A DNA stretch of 64,000 bases from Hofstenia miamia (Eukaryota; Xenacoelomorpha; Acoela), in assembly GCA_004352715.1 (NCBI GenBank), contig SCFE01000044.1:75501-139500 (forward strand). The letters run 5' to 3'. The translations under genes were made by a program, and so were the position numbers. Numbering within the stretch: the stretch's first letter is position 1; each line of letters starts with the position of its first letter. Positions 1-12,572 of the stretch are shown here, piece by piece. The notes under the pieces were generated by a model. It did no database searches. It was not told the origin of the DNA and was given only the letters and a program-made list of their open reading frames with translations.

Positions 1-332
1 GTCAACGAGCTGAAATCTCTAAGCTCGGCTCGGCTCACAACATAAATCTTTCAATGAGGCACGTTTCAGCTCAATATTTTTCTTTAAAATATTGCGCTCT
101 CAGAATTTTTTAGGTAGCTTTTCTTATTATTTAATAAACGTCTCTAAATTTAGATTTTCAGAAAGGAATATTGAATTGAAAAATAAGAAAAATCTGCATA
201 ATCAAACTAACACGCAGTACTATTAATTTGGTTTGCTTAAAAGAGGCTCGTTTGGGCTCGTTGTATATCCAATATTCTCGGCTCGGCTAGGCTAGGCTCT
301 GCTCGTTAGAATCTAGTCTCGTTGACAAATCT
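1..332 (-). mobile_element. hAT-type MITE, copy 1 (cut by window edge)
   Basis: The block is rich in CTCGG/GGCTC words and ends in GCTCGTTGACAAATCTG, the inverted form of its opening GTCAACGAGC. It matches the reverse complement of 12202-12572 along nearly its whole length, including the interior (a shared TTATTTAATAAAC stretch and a GGGCTCGTTGTATAT stretch). The first few bases of the left terminal repeat lie outside the window, so its target duplication cannot be tested. There is no coding capacity. The strand is given relative to copy 2, which is called +. Confidence 0.85.
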
Positions 333-340
333 GCTATCGA

Positions 341-1133
341 CCAATGGGGAACGAAAATTATATAGACACTAGTCTATTTGGTAATTATCAAATGTCATAT
401 GCGAGAATAGATTAATGAATGGGATTAACTTCTTCCTGACCCAATCGACAGCAAAAAAAAAATTTAAAACCGTACATGAAAATAAGCAACTCTCAGGCAT
501 TGAAAATCTATAATTCATGAATTTTCGCCGCAGTAGCCAATCCACACCCACATCCGTAAATCACTATTTCGTGGCTTCATGCTAAAACACTACATCAAAA
601 GTTTTTTTATTAGCAAAGGTTAAAAACTTTGAAATGGATTAGCGATTCAAAAAACTATCTGTCACTGAATGACTAGCTTTGCTTCGCCTTTGCAGATTTG
701 GTCAAAAAATGTTTCAAATCTAAATTAATTATTTTTACCCTAAACTAAAATTCAACTAAAATTTTCTCCATCATTTACATTAAAGCAAGTAACNATTAAC
801 ATTTCCGCAAGGTTTTCCTTTAAGTTTACATTTAACTTTTAATACGTCTTTGAGTTCATAGAAGAAAGTCGATTATTTCAGAGTGCAACATATCGAATAT
901 ATAATAACGGTACTTTTATTTATGGATTTTTTGTGTATTCATGGAATATATATATATCAATAACGCTTTGATATAAGTAATATATAGTAGTCTGCTACTA
1001 TTCAAAGAATAGCTTTACTCTTGCAAAAGGTATTTCCCCTTGCTTTGAAAAGTAATTTTTTTTCTTAAATTTAGAATTGATAATTTTTCATTTCATCATT
1101 TTTAAAAAGCTCTTTGGTAAAATATATATATAT
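341..1133. other. AT-rich DNA, no gene recognised
   Basis: I see only short chance reading frames and scattered AT repeats, ending in a TA tract that runs into the gap. There is one ambiguous base at 794. Confidence 0.6.
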
Positions 1134-1760
1134 NNNNNNNNNNNNNNNNNNNNNNNNNNNNNNNNNNNNNNNNNNNNNNNNNNNNNNNNNNNNNNNNNNN
1201 NNNNNNNNNNNNNNNNNNNNNNNNNNNNNNNNNNNNNNNNNNNNNNNNNNNNNNNNNNNNNNNNNNNNNNNNNNNNNNNNNNNNNNNNNNNNNNNNNNNN
1301 NNNNNNNNNNNNNNNNNNNNNNNNNNNNNNNNNNNNNNNNNNNNNNNNNNNNNNNNNNNNNNNNNNNNNNNNNNNNNNNNNNNNNNNNNNNNNNNNNNNN
1401 NNNNNNNNNNNNNNNNNNNNNNNNNNNNNNNNNNNNNNNNNNNNNNNNNNNNNNNNNNNNNNNNNNNNNNNNNNNNNNNNNNNNNNNNNNNNNNNNNNNN
1501 NNNNNNNNNNNNNNNNNNNNNNNNNNNNNNNNNNNNNNNNNNNNNNNNNNNNNNNNNNNNNNNNNNNNNNNNNNNNNNNNNNNNNNNNNNNNNNNNNNNN
1601 NNNNNNNNNNNNNNNNNNNNNNNNNNNNNNNNNNNNNNNNNNNNNNNNNNNNNNNNNNNNNNNNNNNNNNNNNNNNNNNNNNNNNNNNNNNNNNNNNNNN
1701 NNNNNNNNNNNNNNNNNNNNNNNNNNNNNNNNNNNNNNNNNNNNNNNNNNNNNNNNNNNN
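1134..1760. other. Assembly gap (627 N) inside a TA microsatellite
   Basis: Both edges are (TA)n, so the gap was probably left where reads could not cross a long dinucleotide repeat. Open reading frames that run through the N are meaningless. Confidence 0.95.
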
Positions 1761-1784
1761 TATATATATATATATATATATATA
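1761..1784. repeat. (TA)n microsatellite at gap edge
   Basis: Pure TA dinucleotides continue from the preceding gap. Confidence 0.95.
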
Positions 1785-1899
1785 GTCGAAAAATTGGGAC
1801 TTGGCTCGAATTTTACACGTACATTGCACAATTTTGTCATAAATCCTGCATAAATTAATTATGCTTAGCACTGATGCATGTTTTTTAAAGAGCAACTAT

Positions 1900-3980
1900 C
1901 CCACAAATATATATATAATCGGTTTTGATTTATTCTATTAAATCATCTTTACATACAAATTTTGTGGAAATTATTAAATTTACAATCAACTACAATTAAT
2001 GTTTAAATATATTTATTGCATGCCCTAAAATAAAAATTCCTAATTACAAAATCTTACTGTATCATATATACTTCGTATCATACGTCGAAGATGTTACGGC
2101 TAGCAGCTGAAAAGCATGTATGCTTAATAATTATTAAGTTGAAAGCGGGTTTGGTTTCCCTGTGTTGGAAAAATGTGTATGTTCTTGAACTTCACCTTAC
2201 TTAGTTTGATCTCTGCCTAGGTTGGTTGTGGTAGGATTAACTGCAGGGTAATCATTTATTGATCTACGAAATTCTTTAGTTATGATTTACAAATTATGTT
2301 TTTGTGGTATTTATAACCACAAAAAATTGCTTGAACGAATTTATTTCACAAATTAAGATGAATTACTGCATTATGAGAACAGCCAAAAGATTTGAAAACT
2401 GAGTTAATCTAAAACCACATAAGGCCATCTTTAATTGAACAAGTTTAAAACCTTTTTCAAGCTTTGAGAAAATCTTACGCAAATACTGTTCATTAATTTC
2501 TGCTGGAGGCCTTAAGTGATTTTAATATTCTGAATCCGCTAAGCAACTATATTTTTTGATTATGAAGTTCTCTTTCATACTAAGTTTTTTATTAGTTTTT
2601 AATAATCTAAAGAGATTAATTTCGTAAGATTTAGGGATCATTTCAAAATTCTGGTTTACACAAATGAAAGCTTTTTCCAATTTTATCACAATTTTTCAAT
2701 GGCCTTTAAGTGTAACTACAGTAATCTTCCGGAAAATACTTCTTAGGGCTTAACGAGAATATTGAAAAGAAGAAAACCTAATTATAATTGATGCGTTGAT
2801 TACGATATTCATTTCAGCGATTAATGGATTATAATTACAAACAACTGTTTTAATGTTTGGAAAATTGGAAAACCATAGGAATTTTATCGAATCGAATGAC
2901 TTACTGTCTATTTCCTGTTTTTATGGCTCTGATTAGGGAAGAAGGGTATAAATTTAATGTGACATTTTGTTTGTGAATTAACTGTAAATTTTTTAGCTTC
3001 TATAAACTGTTAAGCATTTTAAAGGTTTGTATTTAATATTTAATCAAAAACTTCTGGCTCTTTTTTGGCCGTTTAAGGAGTAGTATGCGATTTTGATGAT
3101 TGAATCCACAGAAGTCTTATAAAATGTACACAATTTTTGCCATTTCAAATTTTTATAGAAAGCTTTAGCAGCGAGATTTTGTGCTTAACCACATTGTATA
3201 AATCTGTTGTTAATTAAATTGTTTACAACCAGCAAAGAATGTTTTCACGACTGTAAATTGTAGTAACAAATTTTGGTAACAAACTTTACATCAAAGAGAC
3301 TAACACTTTTGAAAGCACCGAGTTCTTAGAAAATTTTTTACAATTTCAAGTTCAAAATATTTATTATTTTCAAGTACTAACAGAAAATTTACTTTACTTC
3401 CCCGCTTTAATTCTGATAAAACTATTCTCAGAAAGGAATTCGAAGCCTGCATGTGTCATCTTATATCTAATTCCCTAGTTTCAAGATTTGCAAATTTTCA
3501 TTTTCAAACAAATATTGGCTCAACTGTATTTGTTTGGAAACGCGACATATGGCCAATTTCCATTATTAATTGCTAGTTAAACAACAAATGTGCGCTAAGC
3601 TGTGATGTTGAAATTGGTTAAGTGCAAGCGGAATTTTGATTATTTAGATTTAAAGCGACCTTTGTTAATACATTGATGCAAATAGCTTATATTACATCCT
3701 ACATTTTTTACTTTAAACTGAGTTTTTAAGATCACAAATCCTCTTGCCCCTATTTTAGAAATCTTTCTCGAAACGCGTATTCCAAAATTTTGAAATCGTG
3801 AGATTTTGTACATCTGTTTGTGACCGTGTTTCTATGTAATGGTTAATGTGTGAGTGAAAAGTCCGTTTACTTAAAATACATTCAAAATTCTTTTCAAACT
3901 TATGGTTCTGATAATCATGAGGTCGTTGTCTGTAGATAGACTGCTCAGGCATGCCGTTCTCAATTTCATGGTTTAAAAGT
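1900..3980. other. AT-rich DNA, nothing recognised
   Basis: Stop codons are dense in all frames. No domain, RNA gene or terminal inverted repeat was seen. Confidence 0.5.
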
Positions 3981-3987
3981 GAATTAG

Positions 3988-4140
3988 ATTCTCTTCTGAA
4001 GTTTTGTGGAATCCACAAAAATAGAATATCAAAATAAAATTCTCTTCGGGGATTTTGTGGAATCCCAAACAATAATTGACAAGTGAAGTAAAATTCTATT
4101 TCTAAATTTCGCGGAATCCACAAAAAACAATTTACAGAAA
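3988..4140 (-). repeat. Three-copy tandem repeat (51-54 bp) with hairpins
   Basis: Units begin near 3988, 4039 and 4093, each opening ATTCT(C/A)TT. The first carries TTTTGTGG-AAT-CCACAAAA (4002-4020), an 8-bp stem with a 3-base loop; the other two have decayed versions. The unit length is a multiple of three, so the minus strand stays open across it in a 131-codon frame (4150-3755) showing a repeated WIP(R/Q)N motif. I regard the frame as a by-product of the repeat, not as a gene, because it has no recognisable domain. Confidence 0.75.
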
Positions 4141-4159
4141 CGATTAGCACTTATGAATT

Positions 4160-7100
4160 TACTTACTATGGTTTACTATGGTTAACCAATTAATAAGCAT
4201 AAAAATAAATCATAAAAAATTTAAGTACACTTTTAAAATTAAATAGCTTGTAATAGTATTGCAGGTTCCTAAAAATATATAGTGATAATGCAACCCTTTT
4301 AATATATGTATGCAAAATTTACCCATAGTATAAAATAAATATTTAAATTATGTTTCAAATTGAAGCATCCAGTAGAAAAGTTTTTTAATGAAATTTTATT
4401 GCTTTGATGAAAATGGCAAACAAAATTTGAAAGAAAGCGTGAAATCTCGTATTCAGTTATATTTTGAAAATCGAAAAAGCTTACAGAGCTATAGTTTCAA
4501 AAAATGGCCTACTATTGTAAGAAAAATGTTAATTTTTGCTATTTGTAATGGGAACCATATTTTCTTTTTTCATTTATCAACTTCTTACCCAAATTCCATA
4601 AAACATAGTCTGGAAAAATTTGGCACCGTAGTTTTTGAGACTTGGACCCCCTATAATGCCCGACTTTTTGGAAGAAGCGTTTCACTTGCGGATCCCCCAA
4701 AACATTTGACATAGCCGGAAATTGAAACAAATTTAATTGACTTCGGTGTAAACATTTAGCTAATCAAATAAAAACTTGTCTGCTAAATATTGTCTACGTG
4801 ACAAAAAATACAAATTCTTCATATTGATCAAGCCTAACAATGGTGACAATTAACCAAGTAAGTCAAACTGAAAACAGCAAAAATGTGACTTATAGATACT
4901 TTTTACATTATGTGCTGCTTCAATTATACGTACCAAACGATGTAACAAATATTTTTGCTTACCATACCTTTAGCATTTTAGTTTCAAAAATTAAATATAT
5001 ATTAAATAAGTTCAGTTTAGAAGGCACCATAGTACAATATAAAAAATAAAATTTTTCCTTAATTTTCAATATGTAATTCAATTGTTATCTTAAACTCTTA
5101 AACCCAGTTTATTATAGTTAAAATTTATTAAAAATGCGACGCATTGAGATAAAATATGCTAATAAATGACCATATATTATAATTACAGAGCTCAAAAGGC
5201 TAAACTTTTAATTATTTTATTCATATAGGAATTCGTTTATTATTGCAAAAAAATACCTATGTAACACATTTGTTCATTGTAAGTAGTACATGTATTTAAA
5301 AAAATTTGGACTTACACTCTCCTCCAAAGTCAAAAATTTTTTTATCTGCCCCTGTATGGTATAGAATGAGTGCTATAATGAAAAACTATTTTTCAAAACG
5401 CAAAAATGTAAAAGCACGTGATAATTTTTTGAAAGTAAGTTATTGTAAATTTGATGTGATTTGTACTAGTAATTACTATTCAATTAACGGAAAAATTTAT
5501 TTTGAAAGTGAATCAGGACAGGATTTGCAATATCAACTACGAGTTTAGTTAAGCAGTTAACAACTACATTGACGAAAATGACATAACAGTCTGTTGAAAG
5601 GGTTTTCCAATAACACTTGAGTTTTATGAGCGCACCTTTCTGTTCGTTGAATTGAACTTGCGACAGAAATGAATGCAAAAATCGTTGAACTATTACAATA
5701 TTAATATTATTATGTCAACATACATGACATTTCTTGACTATTTTATTATTGCATAAATGAAATTGACGCATGATTCCTTTATTACTACCAGACAAATCGA
5801 AGTTGCAGTAGCGCTGTGTATTACACTTAAAATCCAGTCGAATATTTTTTGAAATCAAAGTATTAAATGAAATTTATTCTTCCCAACTTACGAGCAAACT
5901 GAACGTCAAGCTCCTAATTAACTCTATTTGGCAGGTTTGACTAATTTTTCTTAAATGTAAATGTTTTTAACTATAAAGTAACACTTAATTGAAGAAAATT
6001 ACGTTAATTGTTACCATTTATTTACAGTTAAATTATCAATTTAATTGACTCTATGATTTTCTAGATGGTAATTATCCATAGCTAGCTGAATATACATTTA
6101 TTATTAAAAGTCTGAGACCACCAACTACATATCATTAAGCGCTATATTTTAATAGCTTAATGTTCACTTACAAATATATTGCAATGATAACTAATGAATG
6201 GCAATATCCAATAGTTAATAGTAAATGCTAGCAACTGAATATTGTATACTCATTGCTTAAACAAGATTCATTTTAACCTTAAACAGCGTGCCGTCCCTTC
6301 TAATGGACAAACCGCTTTTCCACATTTGCAAAAAAATTTTCAAGTTTGTAAATTTTGGGGCATGACTAGGTCTATTGGGGAACATACTTTTAATGCAATA
6401 TTGAAGATTTCTATTAAAGCTTAGATTAAAACGAAAAAGGAAGAGGGGATTCTCTTCTATCATGTAGTGCTTTCAGATTGAGCACACCATTAATAGTTTT
6501 TGAGCTGTAAGCGCTTAAATATTTATTGAGAATCAATTTTTCAAAAATACACAGGCTGTTTAAGGTTAAATGACGAAGTTTACTTTGAATGTCATTGAAT
6601 TGCTCGGTCATTACTGATTGCGGTAATACTACAGTATAACATTGGTTGAAATACAATACACAACTACTGAGTAGGTATATCTTCTGTTGTTAACCGAGGT
6701 TTACCGTAAGTTTTTTGGCGAAGAGAGTTCAATGAACAAAACAATGAATTGAAATGTTATTATTGACCATGTTTTGACATAAATTAGGATTTTAAGAGTT
6801 TATTGCTACGAAATGTTTGCATTTAGGCTTTTCAAATGTAAAATATCTTTTACATTATATTTCTGAGTGGAGATTTGACTTTTTTTAGTTATTTATCAAT
6901 TAAATCTTAAATTGGGGATTGACATGCTCATACAGATCTGTAAGCAAAGGTGAAGGATATAATTGATAGACATCATCACATTTGCATTAAGTGAAATACT
7001 GCATGACAAATTTAACAGTTTTTAATACATTCAATAGATATTCTTGATTTAATCACAAGGCGTATTAATGCTTACATGTTTCAATTTGATCAAAAGGTCA

Positions 7101-7390
7101 ATTTTTTATGAAATTATTGAATCTGTCCCTTCATTACATAATTGCATACCTTACAAAACAGAGTAATTTTAATTATTGCACATTATTGTTTAATTTTAAA
7201 GCAAGGTAAAGATAGTCCTTTGATATATATTGAATTTCTAAAAACTTCGCCTATAATTTACTGGTCATTTCATTTCATCTGGCCTAGTATGGAATCCAAT
7301 CAATGCACTAATTATTGAAGCTTTATTCGAACAAAATTTAACAAACCAAGCAGTGACATGTTCAGCTTTAGTTTTCATATCTATATTTAG
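4160..7390. other. AT-rich DNA with small unassigned frames
   Basis: The longest frame is 4388-4714 (+, 108 codons). It has normal amino-acid variety, but I recognise no family and see no splice context. Other frames of 60-80 codons (4840-5049, 5306-5548, 6242-6424) look like chance openings in AT-rich sequence. Confidence 0.45.
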
Positions 7391-7392
7391 AC

Positions 7393-7755
7393 CATTGGCG
7401 TAGCTATGGGGAGGGCCAGGGGGCAAGGCCCCCCAAAAGCGAAGCCTAGCCCCCCTCTTTTTGGAGCAGAATGAACCTTTTACTATTAATATTGTTTAGT
7501 TAAAAGAAAAATAAATGGTCAATGGCATAGGGGTGCCGATTATGGTATGTTACCATACCATAATGGACTATATTATGGCTACCATAATGGTATGGTAGAG
7601 AAACAAATCAAGCCTCACATACATAATATATACTAAATATTGAAAAAACTGAATAATTTACTGCACTTTTTTTAAAAATTTTAATTGATTCAATTTATTG
7701 CCCCTTCAGGAAATGATTCTGCCCCTCCTGATTTTTTATTCTGTCTACGCTACTG
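7393..7755. mobile_element. hAT-like MITE (GGCGTAG terminal type)
   Basis: The left end is CATTGGCGTAGC and the right end, reverse-complemented, is CAGTAGCGTAGAC, an imperfect inverted repeat. The flanks are ATTTAGAC (7385-7392) and ATTTAGAT (7756-7763), an 8-bp target duplication with one mismatch, as hAT elements make. The ends hold an unusually GC-rich GGGGG/CCCCC stretch (7410-7460) that stands out from the AT-rich surroundings. It is non-coding. An internal hairpin lies at 7539-7564. Confidence 0.75.
7539..7564. repeat. Perfect 11-bp-stem palindrome inside the MITE
   Basis: ATTATGGTATG, a 4-base loop TTAC, then CATACCATAAT. A second imperfect inverted repeat of the same ACCATAATGG word follows within 40 bases. 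It may be the end of a smaller nested element. Confidence 0.8.
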
Positions 7756-7763
7756 ATTTAGAT

Positions 7764-10010
7764 GCTATGCAGGCATGTGATTTTTTATATTCTTTTCAAC
7801 TTTATTTAAGTAGAGTGAGTGATCTCAGCCTTTGGTTATCTTTTGAAAATGTGAATTAGTGTTTCAAAAGACTGGATATCACCGATCGATATGACCTTTT
7901 TGTTAATTAGGTGATAATCACTATTATTCTAAAAGCTTGAGCGATACCCACCCTCTCAAAACTTAACATCGCTATGCGAACATTTCAAGAATTTGGAAAG
8001 CTAATTGAATTTCTTTAGGCTGAATTTCCTAGTTGAACTTGTCACGAAGCATCAATTGATGGTTAATTTACCATCACTTGGTGAGTAAAAATCCTTCAGC
8101 ATTACACTGCTTCCTTTACTTTTCAATTGGTCCCAAATAATGTTCTTTAGTTTTTAAATATTTTGCGGAGGTAGTTCTGCAAAATTCAATAATTCAAAAA
8201 TTTTAAAGTGCAATGCATTGTAATACTTTATATTGCCTAATTTAAAAAAACAAAGGCATTAATATTCTTAAAAGTTTTAATTTGTGCTATTCCACCACAG
8301 TGATTAGCTGTGAAGTTATCCATTAAGAAGTTTCCATTATTTATAGTGCTTAAACTTTAAAAAAATCAATTACATTCTCAGTTTAAATGTTAACAAATTT
8401 CTGCTACAAATGAATTCAAAACATTAGCAATAAATATTTCAGCACCAAATTCATTAAATTTATTCTTTCTTATATACTTCAGCGAACTATAGGCATTCCT
8501 TAAATAATTCTCTTTGAAAAGTAATGTTTGTAATTTAGCTCTTAGATATAAGTTATTAACATTTGCCTTATAGTAATCAAAAGATAAAGTAAAAACAAAT
8601 TAGATGTAAAAATAGATTATCTATTTGAATATATTGCTTTAATATTTATCTATATAAAAATATTTGTCTTAAAAGCTGATGAAGTAGTTACTTGAAGATT
8701 GAATATAGGCATATGTCATGCTTTGATTTTGCTCTTAATGGACTTCTTGTACGCCCTAGAATCGTATATGAGTAAATAGAAGCAAATATGTGATAAATGC
8801 AATTTCCTTAAGCTGATCGCACTTTTGGACTTTTCAAAGTCAAAATTGAATTCAATATAATCACTTTGGGTTTGTGTCATCCAAGGGCATCGGAACAGAG
8901 GGTTCAAGAAGGGCAGCTGACCTTTTACTTTTTTTTCAAAAAAAGGCAGGATTCTCTTTTAATGCTATATTTTTTTAATGTATATATTGATGTGCTTCAT
9001 TTTTAATGAAGATTGTTTGATATGGATAAAAATTTGATCTATTTTTAAAAACGTTAAAAAATATTTCTTTCTTTATATGTTCCGTGTTTATCTTTATGCA
9101 CTTAGTATCTGTTTATGCTAATGTCAAATACATGTTTTCATACGGCTTGGCAGTATGAACAAGGTAAAAGTTGCCATGCATAAAATTGATTACGGAATGT
9201 AGTTATCAAAGCTCAATGGATTTCAATTTTCGAGATTTGCTTTAAATTTTCCTCCAATGATGATTCTTGTTCGACTTCAATACTTCTTAGTAAAAACGTT
9301 TTATTATTGAGTTTGTTACCATCTCATTAATTCTGTAATCATTATCTCATTATATTTCACCATTAGCGTAATTTATATTCTCCTACAATTCGGAAATTCC
9401 ATTTTAAAACGTTCAAAGCAACATGTTTCGAAATCAGATGCACTTCGTCATAAATTCAAGTGTTTTTCATTATTTTATTATTTGAAAATATTTTATTAAA
9501 GGTCTTTAATATTTTATCTTAAATTATTGCTTACGCCTTGTACTTGTTGAAAATTCTTACTATTTTACTGTTTGACATTCCACGGTCAAATTTCTGGCAA
9601 AATTCCAGACTATCTTATTCTATGCGTGTGAAGGTGCTGTGTAAATTGATAAATTACTGTTGACATTGCATAGAATCTATATTATAGACTTTCAATTTCT
9701 GAATTTACGTTTTATGGTGAATATTTAAAGATACGTTATATGCATTACTTGTTGGATTTTCATGTGCAAATTTTTATCCTAGGTAATGATAATACTAATA
9801 TTACATTTTTTTAATCTAAGCACAAAGATATCAGTTATAGGTAGGGCTATTACACATTAAGATGCTATTGCCTTCAATACGAAATTGTTCTTACATCTGA
9901 AACAAAAATTTTCTATGCGGGACCATTTCATTGATATTCTTTTTGGATTTGTTTTTAAGTAAAGAATACTTATTCTTTTCTAATTGCATTAAAGCAAATT
10001 TTAACTGGAT
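7764..10010. other. AT-rich DNA, nothing recognised
   Basis: No coding domain or repeat structure is visible. A small frame at 8907-8716 (minus, 63 codons) is unassigned. Confidence 0.5.
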
Positions 10011-10014
10011 CACT

Positions 10015-10040
10015 CTTTTTCTCTTTCTCTCTCTCTCTCA
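10015..10040. repeat. (CT)n microsatellite
   Basis: A short pyrimidine dinucleotide tract. Confidence 0.85.
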
Positions 10041-10149
10041 TTTTTACTCCGCGCACAATAAAATATAATAATCTATACAATAAATCTACCAGGCTAAAGA
10101 TACCTTACTAAAAGGATTTCAAGAGCGAGATGTATTATCATTATTGTAG

Positions 10150-10560
10150 AATTTGTTGCCTAACCATGATTTATGTTTACTAAAGGTAATTTTAAAATTT
10201 TCAAGTTTTCGATGTTCTTTATTCCTTGAGGTAATGAATTTCAAATTCGAATGGTGGTATTAATTAACGATTCTTTCGAAATTTATTGACTAGAATTATT
10301 TTAATGAATAAAACCATGCATTGAAATTATATTATAATGTGGTAACTTCTTGACCTGCTTAAAAACTGTTAATATATTGCCTAAAAGAACTAACGGTTTT
10401 GGGAAAACTGCGAAACATTAAGTTCCCATCTTCATTTGTCATCAAATTTCTTATAAAAACATCTTTAGGTCAATTGCATAATCTCATTATAAAATCTATG
10501 AAAAATTGAAATACGTTGATAATTTCCTGTCATCTGATGCTGTCAGTTGCTAGAAGCATC
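10150..10560 (-). mobile_element. Decayed LINE 3' end (same family as 41 kb copy)
   Basis: The DNA aligns by eye with 41000-41470: both share a run of AATAAAACCA(T/G)GCAT, then GTGGTAA(C/G)TTCTT, then TTTTGGGAAAA. On the minus strand the end reads SLINTTIRI-stop-NSLPQGIKN, the counterpart of SFINTALRTWNSLPKEVK in the 41 kb copy. This is the usual C-terminal tail of non-LTR retrotransposon ORF2, downstream of the reverse transcriptase. Several stops and frameshifts make it a dead copy. It lies head to tail with the next LINE relic, which belongs to another clade. Confidence 0.7.
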
Positions 10561-10665
10561 GAGTTGTATTTGTCGAATATGCAGGTTTCATTGGCATACC
10601 GATTATTGAATCAAATTACAATCACTTATCAATTTCAGATCGCTTAAGTAAATACTGAATAGAAC

Positions 10666-12049
10666 TCACCAGTTCTCAGGGAGACTGAGAGCTTTCCTCA
10701 GGACTCTAGCTGTTCCTAACAATGCTGCCTTCTGTGCTACCGCTCCTCCCACTTTTGGTACTCCCAACTTCTCCAAGTATTTCTTATGCTTCTTACTTAC
10801 TGCTACTAGTGCTCCTACTAATACCGGGACTACTTCAACCTTCTTTAACTTCCACAGCCTTTCTATTTCCTCTGCCAACTCTCTATACTTGTCTATCTTC
10901 TCTTTCTCCTTGATTTCTACATTCCTGTCCTTTGGTACTGCTATGTCTATCACTGTTCCCAATCTTTTCTCTTTGTCTACCACTACTATGTCTGGCCTCC
11001 GTGCTTCTATTACCTTGTTTGTCTGGATGTTGAAGTCCCACAGTATCTTAACCTAATCATTCTCTATGACTCCTTGTGACTTGTGCTCATACCACTTGTC
11101 TCGTGCTTCTAACCCATGCTGCCTGCTCAAGCTCTATTGTAGCATTCGTACCACCTGTCATGCCCAAACTTATACTCATTCTATGCCAACTTCTCACACC
11201 CTGCTATCAGATGATTTACTGTCTCCGCCTCTTTCTTACATAGCCTACACTTATCACTTACTTCTAATCTTCTGTCTACATGCTTCTTCACCTAGTTTTT
11301 TCTTATTGTTTGCTCCTGTGCTGCCATTATCAGTGCTTCTGTTTCTCTTTTTATGCCTATCAACATCTCCATTTTAGTTGAATGCTCTTTCTGCTGCTAG
11401 TATCTTCCTTCTCTCCCTGTCTAGCACCCTAAGTTCATTCTTGTTCCATCTAACTATCTCAACACTGGTATCGCCCGCGTATTAATTGCCTTTATGCTGT
11501 TCTGCCCATTTAATGCTGACTTCTGTAGTACCTTCCTTACTCTCCTCTTGTATTCTTTCCTTAGCCTCATCTTCATTTCCTCGTGATATTCCTGCGGAAT
11601 ATCTCAACACTGGTATTGCCCATGTATTAATTGCCTTTATACTATTCTGCCCATTTAATGCTGACTTCTGTAGTACTTTCCTTGTATTATTTTCTTAACA
11701 ACATCTTCCTTGAACTAGCATACATCTTCAGGTCGTCCATGTACCACAGGTGACTCACTGCTCTACCATTCTTCTCCAGCTTATATCCTATACCTGTCTC
11801 CTTTAACTTTTCTGTGATGGGGATTAAGCTAAATACAAACAGTAGTGGTTCTAAGCTGTCTCCCTGAAATATGCTTCGCCTAAACCTCAACCTGTGCCCG
11901 TCTATCTCAGTCTGGCACTTTGCCATCTCCCTCTCTAGAAACTCAACCCATTTCCGTGAAACTCCATTGGCCTCTAGCGTCCTCAATACCCACCTATGTG
12001 AAATGCTGTCATATGCCTTTCCAGTATTCTCCATGCATTGTCTTCTGCC

Positions 12050-12050
<1 letters not shown>
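10666..12050 (-). mobile_element. R2/R4/Dong-like LINE relic with restriction-like endonuclease
   Basis: Reading the minus strand from 12050 downward, a reverse transcriptase core appears first: KAYDSISH, then FQGDSLEPLLF, then the catalytic WYMDDLKMYA (about 12030-11690). A decayed middle part follows. Near 11275-11220 there is a CX2C-X8-HX4C zinc motif (CRLC, NHLIAGC), and near 11015-10930 the PD...D signature of a restriction-like endonuclease (RRPDIVVVD, then VIDIAVP). The open tail is 10983-10666, ending at a stop after ALSLPENW. The order RT, CCHC, endonuclease is that of LINEs of the R2/R4/Dong group, which lack an APE endonuclease. The copy is 5'-truncated in an (ATT)n tract and broken by stops. 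Confidence 0.8.

Positions 12051-12128
<78 letters not shown>
12051..12128. repeat. (ATT)n microsatellite
   Basis: About 26 ATT units with one T-rich interruption. The microsatellite abuts the truncated 5' side of the LINE relic. Poly-Leu and poly-Ile frames across it are artefacts. Confidence 0.95.
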
Positions 12129-12201
12129 CATCGATAAAATACAATCCGAGACACAAACATGCTAAAACATTTACTGATTTTTTACACTGAGCTCACCACA
12201 C

Positions 12202-12572
12202 CATACTTGTCAACGAGCGAAGCTTCTAACGAGCCGAGCCGAGCCGAGCCGAGCTTGAGCACAGTATTTGATATACAACGAGCCCAAAACGAGCCTATTT
12301 TGGCAAAGAAAGGTTATAGTTCTGCTTGTTAATTTGATTATGGAGATTATTTTTATTTTTTGCATTTAGTATGCCTTTCCTGTAATCTTATTTAAGAAAT
12401 GTTTATTAAATAATAGGTAGAGTTATGTAAAAAATTCTTTGAGCACAATATTTTTAAAAAAATACCGAGCTAAAACGAGCCTCATTCTAAGATTTTATGA
12501 GGGGAGCTGAGCCGAACTTACACAAAATTTAAACGAGCCGAGCTTGGAAATGACGGCTCGTTGAAAAGTCTG
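12202..12572 (+). mobile_element. hAT-type MITE, copy 2 (complete)
   Basis: The left end is CATACTTGTCAACGAGC and the right end, reverse-complemented, is CAGACTTTTCAACGAG. They flank a 371-bp non-coding core rich in GAGCC. The flanks are CACCACAC (12194-12201) and CACCACGC (12573-12580), an 8-bp duplication with one mismatch. CAG-type ends plus an 8-bp duplication are the hAT signature. Copy 1 lies inverted at 1-332. Confidence 0.9.

Noticed and set aside
1071-1895. Long open frames through the N runs (also at 14326-15509 and 37830-38942)
   Set aside because: They consist of unknown residues across assembly gaps plus TA-encoded Ile-Tyr repeats.
3755-4150. 131-codon minus frame as a gene
   Set aside because: It stays open because the repeat period is near a multiple of three; no domain or gene context.
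11687-12160. Poly-Ile or poly-Leu protein from the ATT tract
   Set aside because: The homopolymer is the microsatellite; only the reverse-transcriptase part after it is meaningful.
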